Positions 24,527 to 35,949 of a DNA stretch of 64,000 bases are shown piece after piece (the first letter of the stretch is position 1; every line of letters begins with the position of its first letter). The notes under the pieces are model-generated. The model ran no database searches. It was not told the DNA's origin and saw only the letters and a program-made list of their open reading frames with translations. The DNA is from Turbatrix aceti (taxonomy: Eukaryota; Nematoda; Chromadorea; Rhabditida; Panagrolaimidae). Position numbers and translations under genes: made by a program. Where the stretch lies: the NCBI GenBank assembly GCA_963969345.1, contig OZ017768.1, forward strand, positions 11,448,193-11,512,192, given 5' to 3'.

Positions 24527-25429
24527 CTACGTAGCAATGGGCTTGTACAGGAGTGTCGTGACGTACTTTTTGCGATGCCGATGAGTCGCCGAGAGCACCA
24601 TGACCCCGTCCTTGATGGAGAGGGCGTAGAGGTGGTTGAGCATGACATGGTTCGGTTCCGGCAAGACATTAGGATCACAGCTGACCGGCGTGTCGCGGTT
24701 GAGAATGACCTGGAGCAGGTGGGGAGGCAAGATCGGAGGCGACGCTGCCTTTTCAAAGTCACGGCGGTCGGGAATCTGCTGAGTATACTCGCGGAGCTTT
24801 TCGAGCTCTCGATCGTTAGGCGTGTCGTGGGAAGCAGGTGCACCGGTGGTATTCATCTTTTTGAGTGCCTCACCGGCGTTCGAGGACGCCATATCCCGAT
24901 CCAGGGCATCGAAGACGATAAAGTCAGCTTTGTCGATCTGGACCACGTTGTTCTGGGATCCCATGGCGTTGTCTGTCTTCGCGAGGGTATCGTCAACCAT
25001 CCATCTGTTGTCAACGAGGAACTTGTATTCATACCTGCCCGGAGTGAGGTTCAAAATGGTTGAAAAATCATTTGTCGACTTGACAAGGGGAATTTTTCGC
25101 TCCCAACGATCCCACGAGCCGGTCACGTAGACATACTTTGCCGGATTCGACGCATGCCATTTGAAGACGACGGGATACTCGTTCGAAGTGTCGGACTCAG
25201 TTGGAAAGGTCGGAACGTCTTCTGGCTTGGCGATCTTCATCTGCACCGGGCATCCGTCATCCTGCGTGCTCGTACGATGGTGGTGATGGTATGGCCCTGC
25301 CGAGGACGCAGATGACGGAGCAGGACTCGATGAAACGGATGCCGCATGACCCGTCGGGGGAACCATGCGTCGATGACCATCCGACGTGCGTTCACGCTTG
25401 TGCATGCCACCACCTTGATTGTTTCCCAT
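24527..25429 (-). CDS. PRKAB: AMP-activated protein kinase, beta regulatory subunit
   Basis: A single coding exon of 300 residues starts at ATG 25429. A CTTCAG acceptor lies just upstream, and a probable 5' UTR exon ends at about 25557 with a GTGAGT donor. The N-terminus MGNN keeps the glycine needed for myristoylation. Residues 83-166 are the CBM48 glycogen-binding module (VYVTGSWDRWERKIPL ... YEYKFLVDNRWMVDD). S118 matches the position of the regulatory phosphoserine of vertebrate beta1 (Ser108). Residues 205-300 form the alpha/gamma-binding ASC domain (PPILPPHLL, VLPEPNHVMLNHLYALSIKDG, TTLLYKP). The subunit holds the catalytic alpha and nucleotide-sensing gamma subunits together and recruits the complex to glycogen and membranes. 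Length is close to the vertebrate 270 residues, with a longer His/Ser-rich N-terminus. The gene is divergent from the EBAG9 homologue. Confidence 0.95.
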   Translation of the reverse strand: MGNNQGGGMHKRERTSDGHRRMVPPTGHAASVSSSPAPSSASSAGPYHHHHRTSTQDDGCPVQMKIAKPEDVPTFPTESDTSNEYPVVFKWHASNPAKYVYVTGSWDRWERKIPLVKSTNDFSTILNLTPGRYEYKFLVDNRWMVDDTLAKTDNAMGSQNNVVQIDKADFIVFDALDRDMASSNAGEALKKMNTTGAPASHDTPNDRELEKLREYTQQIPDRRDFEKAASPPILPPHLLQVILNRDTPVSCDPNVLPEPNHVMLNHLYALSIKDGVMVLSATHRHRKKYVTTLLYKPIAT

Positions 25430-25556
25430 CCTGAAGAGAAGATATAGACACACAATTCTGTCAAACATTTCTAAGACGATAAAACACGATTCACTGTACG
25501 CGTCAAAAAAGAAGTAGAAGAGATTTATCAAGGTTTTATAAAACAAATTGACTCAC

Positions 25557-25752
25557 GTGTTTCTGCGGTAGAGTCGATGTTTTTGCTCGCTTGTTGATCC
25601 GAAGAACAACTTTCGCGTCGAGACACTTTCAAGTCGACAACTCGCAGCAACGCCAGCTAGCTAGCTCGCCTCTCTGGAAGTTTTTATTGTGGTTCCTCAT
25701 CTCTTTTTTTTTTTTGCAACAAACATCTATCTGTATGCTTCTCGTTGGAAGC
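25557..25752. promoter_or_regulatory. Shared divergent promoter region, AMPK beta / EBAG9
   Basis: The first exons of the two genes point away from each other across roughly 200 bp. A probable 5' UTR exon of the AMPK beta gene ends at 25557 on the minus strand, and the EBAG9 coding start is at 25735 or 25753 on the plus strand. A 12-nt T run lies at about 25706-25717. No TATA box is evident. This is inferred from gene arrangement, not from mapped transcription starts. Confidence 0.5.
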
Positions 25753-28700
25753 ATGGTGCAGATTGTTGTAAAAAAAATATTATCAGTTTTATTTTTCTTT
25801 GTTGGCATATTCAAGTGGATTGTTGGATTGGCTTGGAGACCGAAGACGAACAACATCGGCGAACTTGACTTCATCCATCCCACCGAGGTGGTCAGCGATC
25901 GTGGGGATCTTGGACACGGTAGTTTATTTTTTGTATAATTCGTATAGCGTGGTGAAAAAAATACAAAATTTCAGGTTCCCCAAAAACATCGTGGAACGCG
26001 TGGGAAGACAAGAGTTTTGGCGTCGAGTCAAAAATCGAGGAATACAGACGGAAACAGGCCGAAGCCGCTGCTCTCGCTGCTGCTCGGGGCAAAAAGGGCG
26101 GCTCGACGTCGAACAATGAACCTGACTACTTTGCTGAACTTCAGCCGACCATCAAGGCGCCGAAGAGGGTAGGCTGACTGCTGGATGACCAAGGATGTGC
26201 ATTTTAATTTAAAAAATTGATTTTAGCTAAATCTTGCGCCCGCCGACAACACTAAAAGTCGCTTCGAATTCAGGGAGACAGCTTATGATGCATCGGTGAG
26301 TTTTTTTAGTTTGTTTACTGGGTGTAAATTATTGTTCTTGCAAACACCGAAAGATCATTTTTTGCGAGTTCTTGGAAGCTCTTTACGGGTGCTTTCGTTT
26401 TACGGTAGCTTTAACTTTAAGAACAGTATTTGTTTTACGGTGGTTCTCACTTGATTACTTGGAACAGTCTTCCAAGTTCTGGTGCCAATTATTATCGTTA
26501 CTCGCCAAGCTGTTTTTTATGTTCAAAATTTTTATTTATTTTTTTTTTCGAAAATTTTATTTATGAAACTGGCGGTTTTCTCTAGCAGACTGTTTTATAG
26601 GGATATGTCATATTTATCGTACAATCTTGTTATTATCAATCTGAATCATATATTTGTCCTTAATTTGAACAGTTAGCAAAAAGGGGGTGCATCGTTACCA
26701 TGCAGGTTTCTGTGTATAGCCAATGTCTTTGTTCTCTGTAGGCAGGGAGGGAGGAAGTGAGTCGAAACAAGAGGCATTATTTCTATCCGCTATGTCATCG
26801 AAGTTTAGGAAAGCGATCATTGCAATACATCCCGGTAACAGTCAACAATGGTATTGATATGATCGATGCACGCAATGTGGGCAAAGGTGGGCTTGAAGTC
26901 TGGCAGGCATAGTGCTTGGCACTGGGCTGGCAGGTTGGGGGATCGCGCGCAGCAGTGCGCGACCGGTGCGGTGTTGTAGTACCGAGGGAAGCAGCTGATC
27001 ACGGATGTCATGCTGAGAGGGGGGCATTGCTGGCTGACAAGGGCACGTTTGATCTGAATAATAAGGTTTTGAATATTTTTTTAATTTTAAAAAAAGGTGT
27101 ACCTCGTCTTTGCTGATTTCCTTGGAACACAGCTGCCGGCAACCGGGCGCCTGCTCCTGACAGCAAGTCAGAAGGCCTTGTAGCGCGCTCTGCCTGGAGG
27201 CAGCCAGCGCTAGGCTTTGTTGTTGTGCTAGCGCCAGACTCTGCTGTTGTGCCAGGATCACGTTTTGCTGTTGTGCAAGCGCGTTTGCGGCAGCGGCAGC
27301 GTTCGTTTGTCTGAACCCACTCGCTGCTACCTCGCTGGGTGAAGGAAGTGTTCTTGGATGAGGAATTACGACCACCTGTCGCTGGCCTTCGGGGGTAGTT
27401 ACACGGAACAGAGGTTGTTGCGGTTGGGGCTGAGGCTGTTGCCAAAACTGTTGCTTGGGCTGGACTCTGACTGCTGGGACATGGCTGGGAACAAATGGCT
27501 GTTGAGCACCGATGGGCTCCTGGATGAAGGACGGCGAAATTGGTGAAGTAACAGCCACCGGGGGCGGAATTGTTCGAGGTTTAGGATGGGGCACCCTGAC
27601 TTGGCCAAAGTGATCGTTGTTGTTGATTTTTCTGATGTGGATCAGAGGTCGTTGAAAGGCGTCGTTGTCTTTTGTGTTGGCATCGATGACGAAGTTTTCA
27701 TCTCTTGCTCGGTGCAATCGAGTCATGATTTCATGGGACGAGTTCGTAGTGAGCCTTCTACCAGGTAGCGACCGTTTTGCAGAGGGCACAATGTTGATAT
27801 TAAACAACGAACTGGAAAATGTTGAATCCTTGTCGACGACATCGGTTGGAAGGTCACGGGCACGCGTTGGCGATCGTAGACGAGGTGCTAGAGGGCGGAG
27901 TTGGGTGGAGGTTCCGGCCCGAAAGGTTTTCTCACCGGCAAGAGTCAAAGCAGCGGACTGGTTTGGAACGGGTTGGTCGCCTTCGGCTTCTTCGATTACC
28001 TCTCGCGCGCCCTGGCTTAGCGATGGCTGCGAGTTAAGCATAAGCTGGGTGCGGTAAAGACGGAGCAGTATCAGGCCGTATTGGTGGCGGTCTTCGACTG
28101 ACATGTTCTGTAAAATACATTGTGGATCACTTGGACGAAAACAGGTTTACCTCTCGGTTGCAAGTTTTTCGCTGGAAAGAAAACTTGCAAATCTGTAGTT
28201 TGAGCTGCACACGTCCGGTGTTTTCGATTCTCTCCATTCGGATGTCCCGGATGTACTCATTTTTGTTGAGTGGAGGATCCAGACGAATGCTGCCAAATTC
28301 CTGGACTGAGTTGACCCACGAAGTCCACACGCACATGGGTTGATGTCTCTTGTCTGAAGAATGAGGGATGATAAAACCCCTTGAAAAGCGTAAACCAACT
28401 CGACTGAACAATGGTAGCCATGGATGCGCAGCATTGTACGAGGTACTGCTTTTCGGATAGAATCAAGCCACTGACATATGTTCGACGACCCTTGTACGCT
28501 TTGAAATGAGTTGTCTGACTGCACGACGTATTCCACTCACACGCTTCGATACACTCGTATTCTGTCAGAGGGGCACAGATGGTTTTTCCAGCTTCTACGC
28601 TGTACATTTTGAGGCCAATGTTGCATTGTACACCGGTGTTAGCGTAGCATGACAAAAGAGAGATCCCAAGGATAATGAGTAGTTGTAAACTGTGTATCCG

Positions 28701-31700
28701 AAATGACATTTTAAGAGGGAAAGAAAGCCTGAAAGGATATTGGATATCGCGCACATGGAAGCTGTGTTATTCCAGGTTCTTGTAAAGTCAAATACGCGAA
28801 TCAACGAATCAATGATACGAAGAAAAACAAAATGCATAAATTTAGTATTCACGGTTGCGCAGGCATGCATGCATGAAGAGGGGCAAGGGTTGATGAAAGG
28901 CACAAAAAATGAGGCGAACATGTTTGACCCGACGGTCCCTTGGTGTGAAGGTACCATAAATTCGGCCCATGGACGTGACAACGACGCTCTTTGTCATGTA
29001 CTAGGCAATTAGATTCTTTATTTTTCTTACCGTTACCATTTTTTGTTTAACGTAGAAACAAATTTAACGTGAACCACATTTTTCCAGCATCTATAAAACT
29101 CTCAGACGAAGGTAAAAGTTAGTGTCAAACATCACACTCTCAAAAAAGAGGACAATAAAGTAGTGGTCGTTTGATGGCAGAAAATCCCCGTTAAAAAAGC
29201 ACTTAGTCTGTCACACAGCGGGAAAATAAAAAATGCTATTCAGAGGATGAAAAAAGAAAGGATCATACATGGCATTGTTGGCATGGATTAAAGTGTGTTC
29301 AATAAAGATGGTTTTGAAACCGGTATGCACCAGTATGTATGCAGGTCAATTGCGCGCATAGTGATGGTCACAGGCATATATATCCAGTGGGATCTGGCAG
29401 AGCCATAATTTGTAAAAGTGAGGATCGGAGGGGGAGGTAGCGTATAAGGGAATGCGATACGCATACGTACCATGTATCATCCTTATTTCTCCTTTTTTCA
29501 CCCTTCTCTCTTTTTTCGGCCGCCTTTTGCAAGTAAGGATTGGATTTGTTTGCAACCAACTGGATGGAAGAAAGCTGGATAGAAGGTAGATATGTCGCAT
29601 ATCTTCCTCACTTTTGTCTACAATAGAAAGCAATAACGAACTTTGTTGGATGACTGTTGATGGTGCCAAAAAATACATAAAAAATATGCCCCGAAACATT
29701 TTTATTATTGTTTTGTTCAAGGAAAACTGGAGTAGGGGGGTTAATTAATTTAAAAGGCTTTTGGAGACCGAAAACGGTACACAGACTGATTCAAACATGA
29801 AGTGAAAATCATGATAACAATAAATTGTGATTTTATCTTCTCTCTTTCTTTTTTTTGACGCGTCTGACCACAACACGCCTCCCTGCTTATAAAGTCGCGT
29901 GATCCTGTCCTCTCCCTGGTTGCATGCGCGGACACGCATGCCGAAGACTCGTCTCTTCAACACCAGGGGGATTGAGCTTATCAAAAGCCGCAGGCAGTTT
30001 AGCTGATGGAATTTTGTGCATTTCGCAGTGGTAGATACCTGCTTGGAAAATTGGGCGAGAAACGACGGGACAACATTTCTTACTACATAAATGTCATGGA
30101 TTTTTTTACAATCATGGGATGTGTTGACAATCGGGTAAAATTGTTTCAAAGATAATTAGGGGTAATATAAAAAAAGAAGCCTAGTACAAAGTTTACACTT
30201 AAATTTTTTTACGTTTAATATTTTTCTTCTATAAAACTAAATATTTCTCATTCGGTAAAAAAGGTTTGCACAAAGTTTTATGAAAAAAATATGATCGCCA
30301 AAGACACACCGTGGTGAGGGGAGAAAAAGAGTTGAAGGAAGTAGAATAATACTCGAATCCGTCTTAATGGCTCTTTTCTTTGATCTGGAATAAGAAGGAG
30401 GGACGAGACAGGGTTAAATAAAATTGACCGGCATTGATTGAATAGAGGAAGAGGGTGTCGTCTTACGCTGTTCAAAAAAGTTATTCAATTTCTAATGCGC
30501 GCCTTGCATGATCCTCTATTGATGGATTTCTAAGCGGACGGGTGTTCGACCTCATGTCATTTGTTACAATGCTTCCTTGTTGTTAGTTGACATAAGATGA
30601 CATCTAAAGGGTACATAAAAAAGGAGCAGAGAGATTCGGTATCATTTATTTTTCTGATTGTTATTTGTCATCTTTAGTGGATATTTTTTTTACTTCATTT
30701 GTTTTTTAATTGAAAAGCGCTGGAATAGGGGTCAAGATGGTGTTTGCTTATTTTTTTTATTGCTGAACCGAAAAGTGGACTTCAAAATTTGAAAGCGTTT
30801 GAGCTGTAAAATTTTTGAAATAAAAAATATTATTTTTTTGCCAGTTTTTGAGTTTTTAGTCTAAAGTTGACATTTGGTCTATAGTTCGAAACAGTGATAT
30901 GTTTTTGTTCCTGTAATTTTTATAATTTATTTGATGTAGCGTTCCAGAAATTTCAATGAAGCATGTTTTTTGTCTATAGCCTTTTTCTGGTATCTTCAAT
31001 CAGGTAAAGCTGGTTCACAATTTCGTTGATGCGCAATCTGAAATTGGATTCATCATAAATTTCATGAATACAACTTGTGAAAATCATAAGACAAAATTTG
31101 ATAATCAGAGCGTTGACTTACTTTTTTTATAACGCGATGACAAATCTGGATTTATACGATAACTGATGTGAGAAGTGGGCAATGTCCAGACACCACGCAT
31201 CTTTAATTAAACATATCCCCTGCCCATATCCCCCGTAGACGACAGGGTTGTGAGACACCTTGAAATCAGACGGTCGTCTTTTTTTCTTTTTTTTTGAGCT
31301 ATTATGTATGTATATACAAAACTGGCTGCTATAGAAGACGTGTTCGGTCGCTGTAAAGTTGCGTAATTTTTTTGCTTGGCTTTTTTGTGAGAAAACGAGT
31401 AACTAGGAGGGGAAGAAAGAAAGTCAATCATTGCATGGAAAAAAGAAAGGATGGAATTGGGCATTTATTATGGCATAACGAACGTTCTGGTTTTTTTTCT
31501 CACAATCAGGCCGGGTTATTATCGCGGGGTAACCTGTTGTTTTATTACTCTTCTATGTTTCTGAGACAGGTTAGTCAGGCCTGGGACGGAGCAAAAGTGG
31601 ACAAAAGAGAAAGGAAAACCCACGCCTTGGGCAACAACAATACTTGCTACTTGCGTTGAATAACATAGAACACGTAACTGGTTAAGTAAAATCATTGTTT

Positions 31701-31950
31701 GTTGTGGTTGTAATGCATAATTGGAAGGCGCTTTTCTGCATTACAACCACAACAATGTTTTATAAATAATTATTGCAAATCAAAAATAGAATTTCAAGTG
31801 CAAAGAATAAAAGTCACATTGCAGATGACAACGCCACCGGAACTAGGCGAACTGGACTTCAGTGGCGGTGGCGGACGACAGAACAACACTACGACTGCCA
31901 ATACCAATGCCTGGGACGATGCTGCTGATATGGATGACTGCTTTCGATAG
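25753..31950 (+). CDS. EBAG9: EBAG9 (RCAS1) homologue
   Basis: Four exons join in frame: 25753-25918 (or from ATG 25735), 25975-26168, 26227-26295 and 31825-31950, giving 184 residues (190 from the upstream ATG). The N-terminus is a single hydrophobic segment (VVKKILSVLFFFVGIFKWIVG), as in vertebrate EBAG9, a Golgi/secretory-pathway membrane protein that modulates exocytosis. Family landmarks in order are TSWNAWEDKSFG (tryptophan motif), a short charged Ala-rich helix, EPDYFAELQPTIKAPKR (vertebrate EPDYF-DM-PTI), and at the C-terminus ELGELDF ... NTNAWDDAADMDD (vertebrate ELGDLDTW...NTNAWEEEED). It lacks the long C-terminal coiled coil of the human 213-residue protein. The last intron is 5.5 kb and holds a whole gene on the other strand. 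AATAAA follows the stop codon directly (31951). Confidence 0.88.
26817..28709 (-). CDS. Secreted protein with C-terminal nematode DB module, nested in EBAG9 intron
   Basis: Four exons join in frame: 28709-28400, 28353-28151, 28107-27103 and 27053-26817, giving 584 residues. Introns are 43-49 bp. A signal peptide covers about residues 1-22 (LLIILGISLLSCYA). Residues 23-171 form a cysteine-containing domain (CEWNTSC, QCCAS, then MCVWTSW and FQRKTC) that I do not recognise. Residues 172-480 are a Gln/Pro-rich linker with an LAQQQ repeat. The C-terminal hundred residues hold twelve cysteines in the order expected for the DB module: CC, C, C, then CPPLSM, SCF, HCC, QCQALC, ACID and VDCY. DB modules are known mainly from secreted nematode proteins; their function is unsettled. 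The gene lies wholly inside the last intron of the EBAG9 homologue, on the opposite strand. Three of the four exons also contain overlapping antisense open frames, which I treat as shadows. Confidence 0.88.
29020..31690. other. Rest of the EBAG9 intron, no gene seen
   Basis: This is the part of the large intron upstream (in the minus sense) of the DB-module gene. It should contain that gene's promoter near 28710-29000. I find no exon set or repeat boundary here apart from the hairpin at its end. Confidence 0.4.
31693..31757. ncRNA. Intronic miRNA-like hairpin
   Basis: About 70 bp upstream of the last EBAG9 exon, CATTG, then a 4-nt bulge (TTTG), then TTGTGGTTGTAATGCA pairs exactly with TGCATTACAACCACAACAATG across a 19-nt loop. 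This gives a 21-bp stem in 65 nt, a size suited to a pre-miRNA. It could equally be a small palindromic repeat. Nothing in the sequence shows processing. Confidence 0.35.
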
Positions 31951-31959
31951 AATAAAAGA

Positions 31960-34120
31960 GGAAAACACTTGATTTTTTTCTTTTTTTTTATCGGCGATCA
32001 GTATTTACAAAGTTTAATTTTATAAAATAACAACAAGTCTTTAAAAACTTGCCTATTGAAATCAAGAAAGATACACGCGGACTGGATAACAAGAAGAACA
32101 TGATGTTTTTACATTCACACTTTATACGACACTTTTTTTTTAATACGGGATAACCCGATATCTTAACGTGCTTCTAACTGTTGGGTTATAATTGTACTAT
32201 TGTGATCATTTTTTAGTTATTTATGTACTATTTATTTTTAAAATGTTATTTGTCACGAATTTTATGACTAACATGCAAAGCATTGTGATAAAAGTTCGAC
32301 GTTTTAAAAAAAATGTTTTAGAGAAAAAAGCAAAAAAAACAGATGTTTTTGAAAATGAAGCGGTTCAAAGAATAAATGAAGCACAAAAACATGTGAACGA
32401 TATTTCTCGCAAATAAATTACACTAGGAACGATCCGTCGTGTATCGTACCTTTTTTGTACGTACTTTGATAGAATAAGAATCTGTTATCATAAATTTACA
32501 ATTTTTGGTACAACTTATATAAAATTTAATCGTTACAAACATAAAATTTTCAACTTCCTAAAATCATGACTTTATTATTGTTAAACGTACAAAAATTCTT
32601 TCAAAAAAAATTAAACTCATGATCGACGACTTAAAAAACCAGGCCAACAATTACCGTGTTGCTCCGCCGTGTTTTATACTCGTCAGGTTAGCATGAAATA
32701 TCTAGAAGGAAAGCAAAGCGGTATTTTTAATTGTTCAAAGCGAAAAAAGTGAAATCATGTTGATAGTCCTGTTAATGTAAAAAATATAGGTAACCGACAA
32801 GTTTATGTGAGTTCCGTGGGAATGTGTTTATCATTCCACAACACTGAAAGCCGCAAAAAATAAATATAATGGAACACTGCGAACAGAACGCAACACGATT
32901 GAAAATAAATGTCTGTTCAAAACTTGTCTTCTAAAAACTTTAAAAAAAAAATTATTTCTTAAGGCCAATGCAGACTCGTTTCACATTTTTTCCAGTGATC
33001 CAGCAATCCCGTTTCTCTGTAAATTAGATTACCGCAGGGAGTTTTGATCTACACGCAGGCGTGCAAAACTCGTGTCGTGTATTACGCACGTTTGTTGAAG
33101 AGAAAATTCGACGTGATTTAGGATGAACCTTTTTAACTATTGCAATAAAACTTGTATTTGTTCAATTTAATTTAATTGTATTTGTTCAATTTAACATGGA
33201 AGTTAAATAGTGTTGTCATTGACATTGCAGATGGGGATCAACTTTGCCAGGAACGTGTATGCGAAAAAACGAATTCATGGCAGGGTCTCTCTTTGGTATA
33301 TCACAATGTATTCTTTCGGTATTTCTATGACTCCTGACTTAACTTTTGTTTTTGTATATTCCTAAATACCCCAGACGGTAAATGAATCAAAATGAAGATG
33401 TTGTACAAAAAATTATTACTTTTATTTGAAATTCATCAAAAAATTTTAACAAATGATACCAATAGTATTTCCATTCTAATTTTTTGCCAAAACATTTTGC
33501 ATGATAAATGTTTTACGATGTTCCCATTTTCTCAGTGTCTGACATCTTAGCAGAATCGAATAACGTTTGAAAATGTAAAAACAGGTGATCAGGAAATCTG
33601 ATATTATCCACTTGTTTGCACTTTGTTGAATTCTGTTCAATTATTTCAGCATTTTTTACAACAACGGAGTATAAATAATACATTTTTTACAGGAAAATGT
33701 TGTTTTGTTTGCGAAGACATTGTTTAGAGGTTTTTTTGCATTACTTTTGCTTTATTTAGCCGAATCATCAACGTGTAAAAAGATACAAGGACGAGAAAAG
33801 GGAGAACTAATTAGCAACGCACAAGCCAGCAACCACAAAAAATTATTAGCATTTAAAAGTGGCGATAAGATAAATAAGCAGAAAAAAACAAAACGCCAGC
33901 AGCAGTTGTCGAAGGATGCCATGCGTATGTTTTTTTCTTTTTTCGGCTTTTTTGGTGGGGTTAATTGATGATCAAAGCAGAGAAGAGAAAAGAGAAGATT
34001 ATAATGAATGTTAGCCAACACTCGAGTGGTAAAAAACGATTTCCTGGTCCGCATACAGACTGTTGTGCAGGCTGTTGGCATAAAAATTGCGGGAAGTTGT
34101 TTTTTTAACACAATCTAAAC
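31960..34120. other. AT-rich intergenic DNA
   Basis: No exon set was found. The frame at about 33690-33968 (plus) follows a TTTTTTACAG acceptor and has a hydrophobic, signal-like start with a basic tail. It has no in-frame ATG and lies over the region downstream of the next gene, so it is not called as a gene. Confidence 0.4.
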
Positions 34121-34124
34121 AATA

Positions 34125-34780
34125 TTAGCCCGAAGCAGCGTGGGTGACGTTGAAGCAATCGTTGTGAATCAGCCACACACCGTTGTCTTTTTTCCACACC
34201 TAAAAATAATTTTTTTATTAAAAATTGTTGTACGTATCGAAAAATGTCATTCGCAGAGGATTCTCACTCAGAGCCTGGAAGAGACACCGTCTCCATGTGA
34301 CATCACCTCACTTTCAATTTAGATTTGTCACGACTCACGCCTACTCTACTTGAAAAAAAGAACACTCAAAAAGCAACCTGCTTTATTTCAATCAAAAAAA
34401 GTTCCAAAACAAACCTGAAGGTACACACCGCTCTCGCGTCCTTTCTTTCCGTTGAGGTGATAGCTTCCACGCTCGTACGCGTATTCACCGCTGCCGTTGA
34501 CTTCCTCTGTGATGATCTGTGCCGAGGTCACGCCGTCAGCCATGTCGGCGAGGAAGTACTGTTCGATGCCGGCGCGCCCTTTGACGGGAGATGTGCCGTT
34601 GGGCATAAAGTAACCGTCCGGGTGGTAGGTCTCGGCGGCTTTCTTAGCATCACCGGCGTTGAATGAGCGCATGAAGTCTTCTTGACGGGATTTGATTTCT
34701 TGGAAGAGAGCTAAAATATATTTTTTTGTTGTGTTCTGTTGTTGAAATCTTTTCAAGCCTTAAAGGTTACCCAAATTCAT
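34125..34780 (-). CDS. Small SnoaL/DUF4440-like (NTF2-fold) protein
   Basis: Three exons join in frame: 34780-34771 (only ATG plus seven bases), 34710-34415 and 34199-34125, giving 126 residues. Splice ends are GTAACC/TATTTTAG, GTTTGT/TTTTTAG. The fold signature is FNAGDAKKAAETYHPDGYFMPNGTSPVKGRAGIEQYF, followed by a YERGSYHLNGKKGRESGVYLQ sheet and the closing VWKKDNGVWLIHNDCFN. This is the usual pattern of DUF4440/SnoaL proteins, which form a cone-shaped NTF2-like barrel. Nematodes commonly carry small stand-alone members near this length whose biochemical role is unknown. The tiny first coding exon is needed to supply the initiator methionine and fits the phase (ATG AAT TTG G / CT). Confidence 0.82.
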
Positions 34781-35949
34781 GTTTTCTATTAACGCGGAAT
34801 GCAGAGGTATGTGCTGAAACAGGTTGACGCCGTTGGTAGGGGGATGCAAGGGATCGGACTTTGGCATTGATAGAGTAAAAAATCAAAACCAGAATGCCCT
34901 ACAGCAACAGCAGCAGCCAACAGTGAATTACGGTGGACTGAGTGAGAAAAGCTGTGTCATCTTCGTTCACACATTTTCTCTCTCTTTCGTCATCACATGC
35001 CCCCAGCGGCATATCTCCTCCCCGATACACTCACCCATCGCGTAGTCAGTCGAGAAAGCGGGTCGAAGCAGATGCAAGTGACAGGTCTAGCGCTGGTGCC
35101 AATCCGGAGCAAAACTGTGAAGAACACTTGATACCGAAGAGGCTTTTTATGGTGCGCCAAAACGGAAGTTGTAAGCATAGAGAAAAGGTTTTTTCTTTAT
35201 TTTTTTGGGGGGCGAGAACAACCCTCCTCCTTCCTCCGCGTCGGAAGGCATGCATCTTGGCAAAGTATTTACTCTGGAAGAATAATGCGGCCTGGAATGC
35301 CAAAACTAACAAGACAAACAAAATATACCTAGTCGCTCAAAGACCTTACCAAAAGATCCCAAAAATTGGGCAATCGGAAACAATCCAGGTTCAGCCGGAA
35401 TCGACTAAACGCTGCACTCTTTTTGCTGCACATACAGTTGTTGTTAGGCACGTGCGCGTATGTTACGTGGTCTGTTTTGTTTGGCCGGTTCTATAGAATC
35501 ATCACAATATGGCAGAAATTTTCGAGGTTGTTGGCAATTTTGGATGATTATTAAATGCAAAGCAAAAAAAGAACATTCTGACCTCAAAATGCACGTAAAA
35601 ATATAAGACGCAGACCTTAAAAATTTTTTTGCACCTTGGTTTTTTTGAACGTTTTTTCAGTCACAAATTGTGACGTCATAGATTTCAGATTTTTGTGTTT
35701 TATGTCAAAATAACGTCTGAGTTTGGGCCTCGGCGTAAAACAACTCTTTTTTGGTGTTTTTTGAAAACACTTGTTCAGATAACGATATCGAAGGAAAATT
35801 GGACAAAAAATAGATTATAACATCCATGCACACGGAGAAGTCGAAATCAAGCTTGCGTCCCGTCAATGTTAAGTTTGCGCCGGCCATTTGTAAACTTGCC
35901 ATAAAAAGGACGCAAGCTTAACTCTGACTCGACGCAAGCTTAACAGACA

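Noticed and set aside
24308..25063. 251-codon plus-strand frame over the AMPK beta gene
   Set aside because: It is the antisense shadow of the CBM48/ASC coding region, which has unambiguous homology on the minus strand.
28595..28981. 128-codon minus-strand frame upstream of the DB-module gene
   Set aside because: It runs through the signal-peptide exon in another frame and lacks cysteine or domain structure. The region is better explained as promoter and 5' flank.
34942..35496. 184-codon plus-strand frame upstream of the SnoaL-like gene
   Set aside because: Composition is basic and aperiodic, it covers the probable promoter of the minus-strand gene, and no domain is visible.
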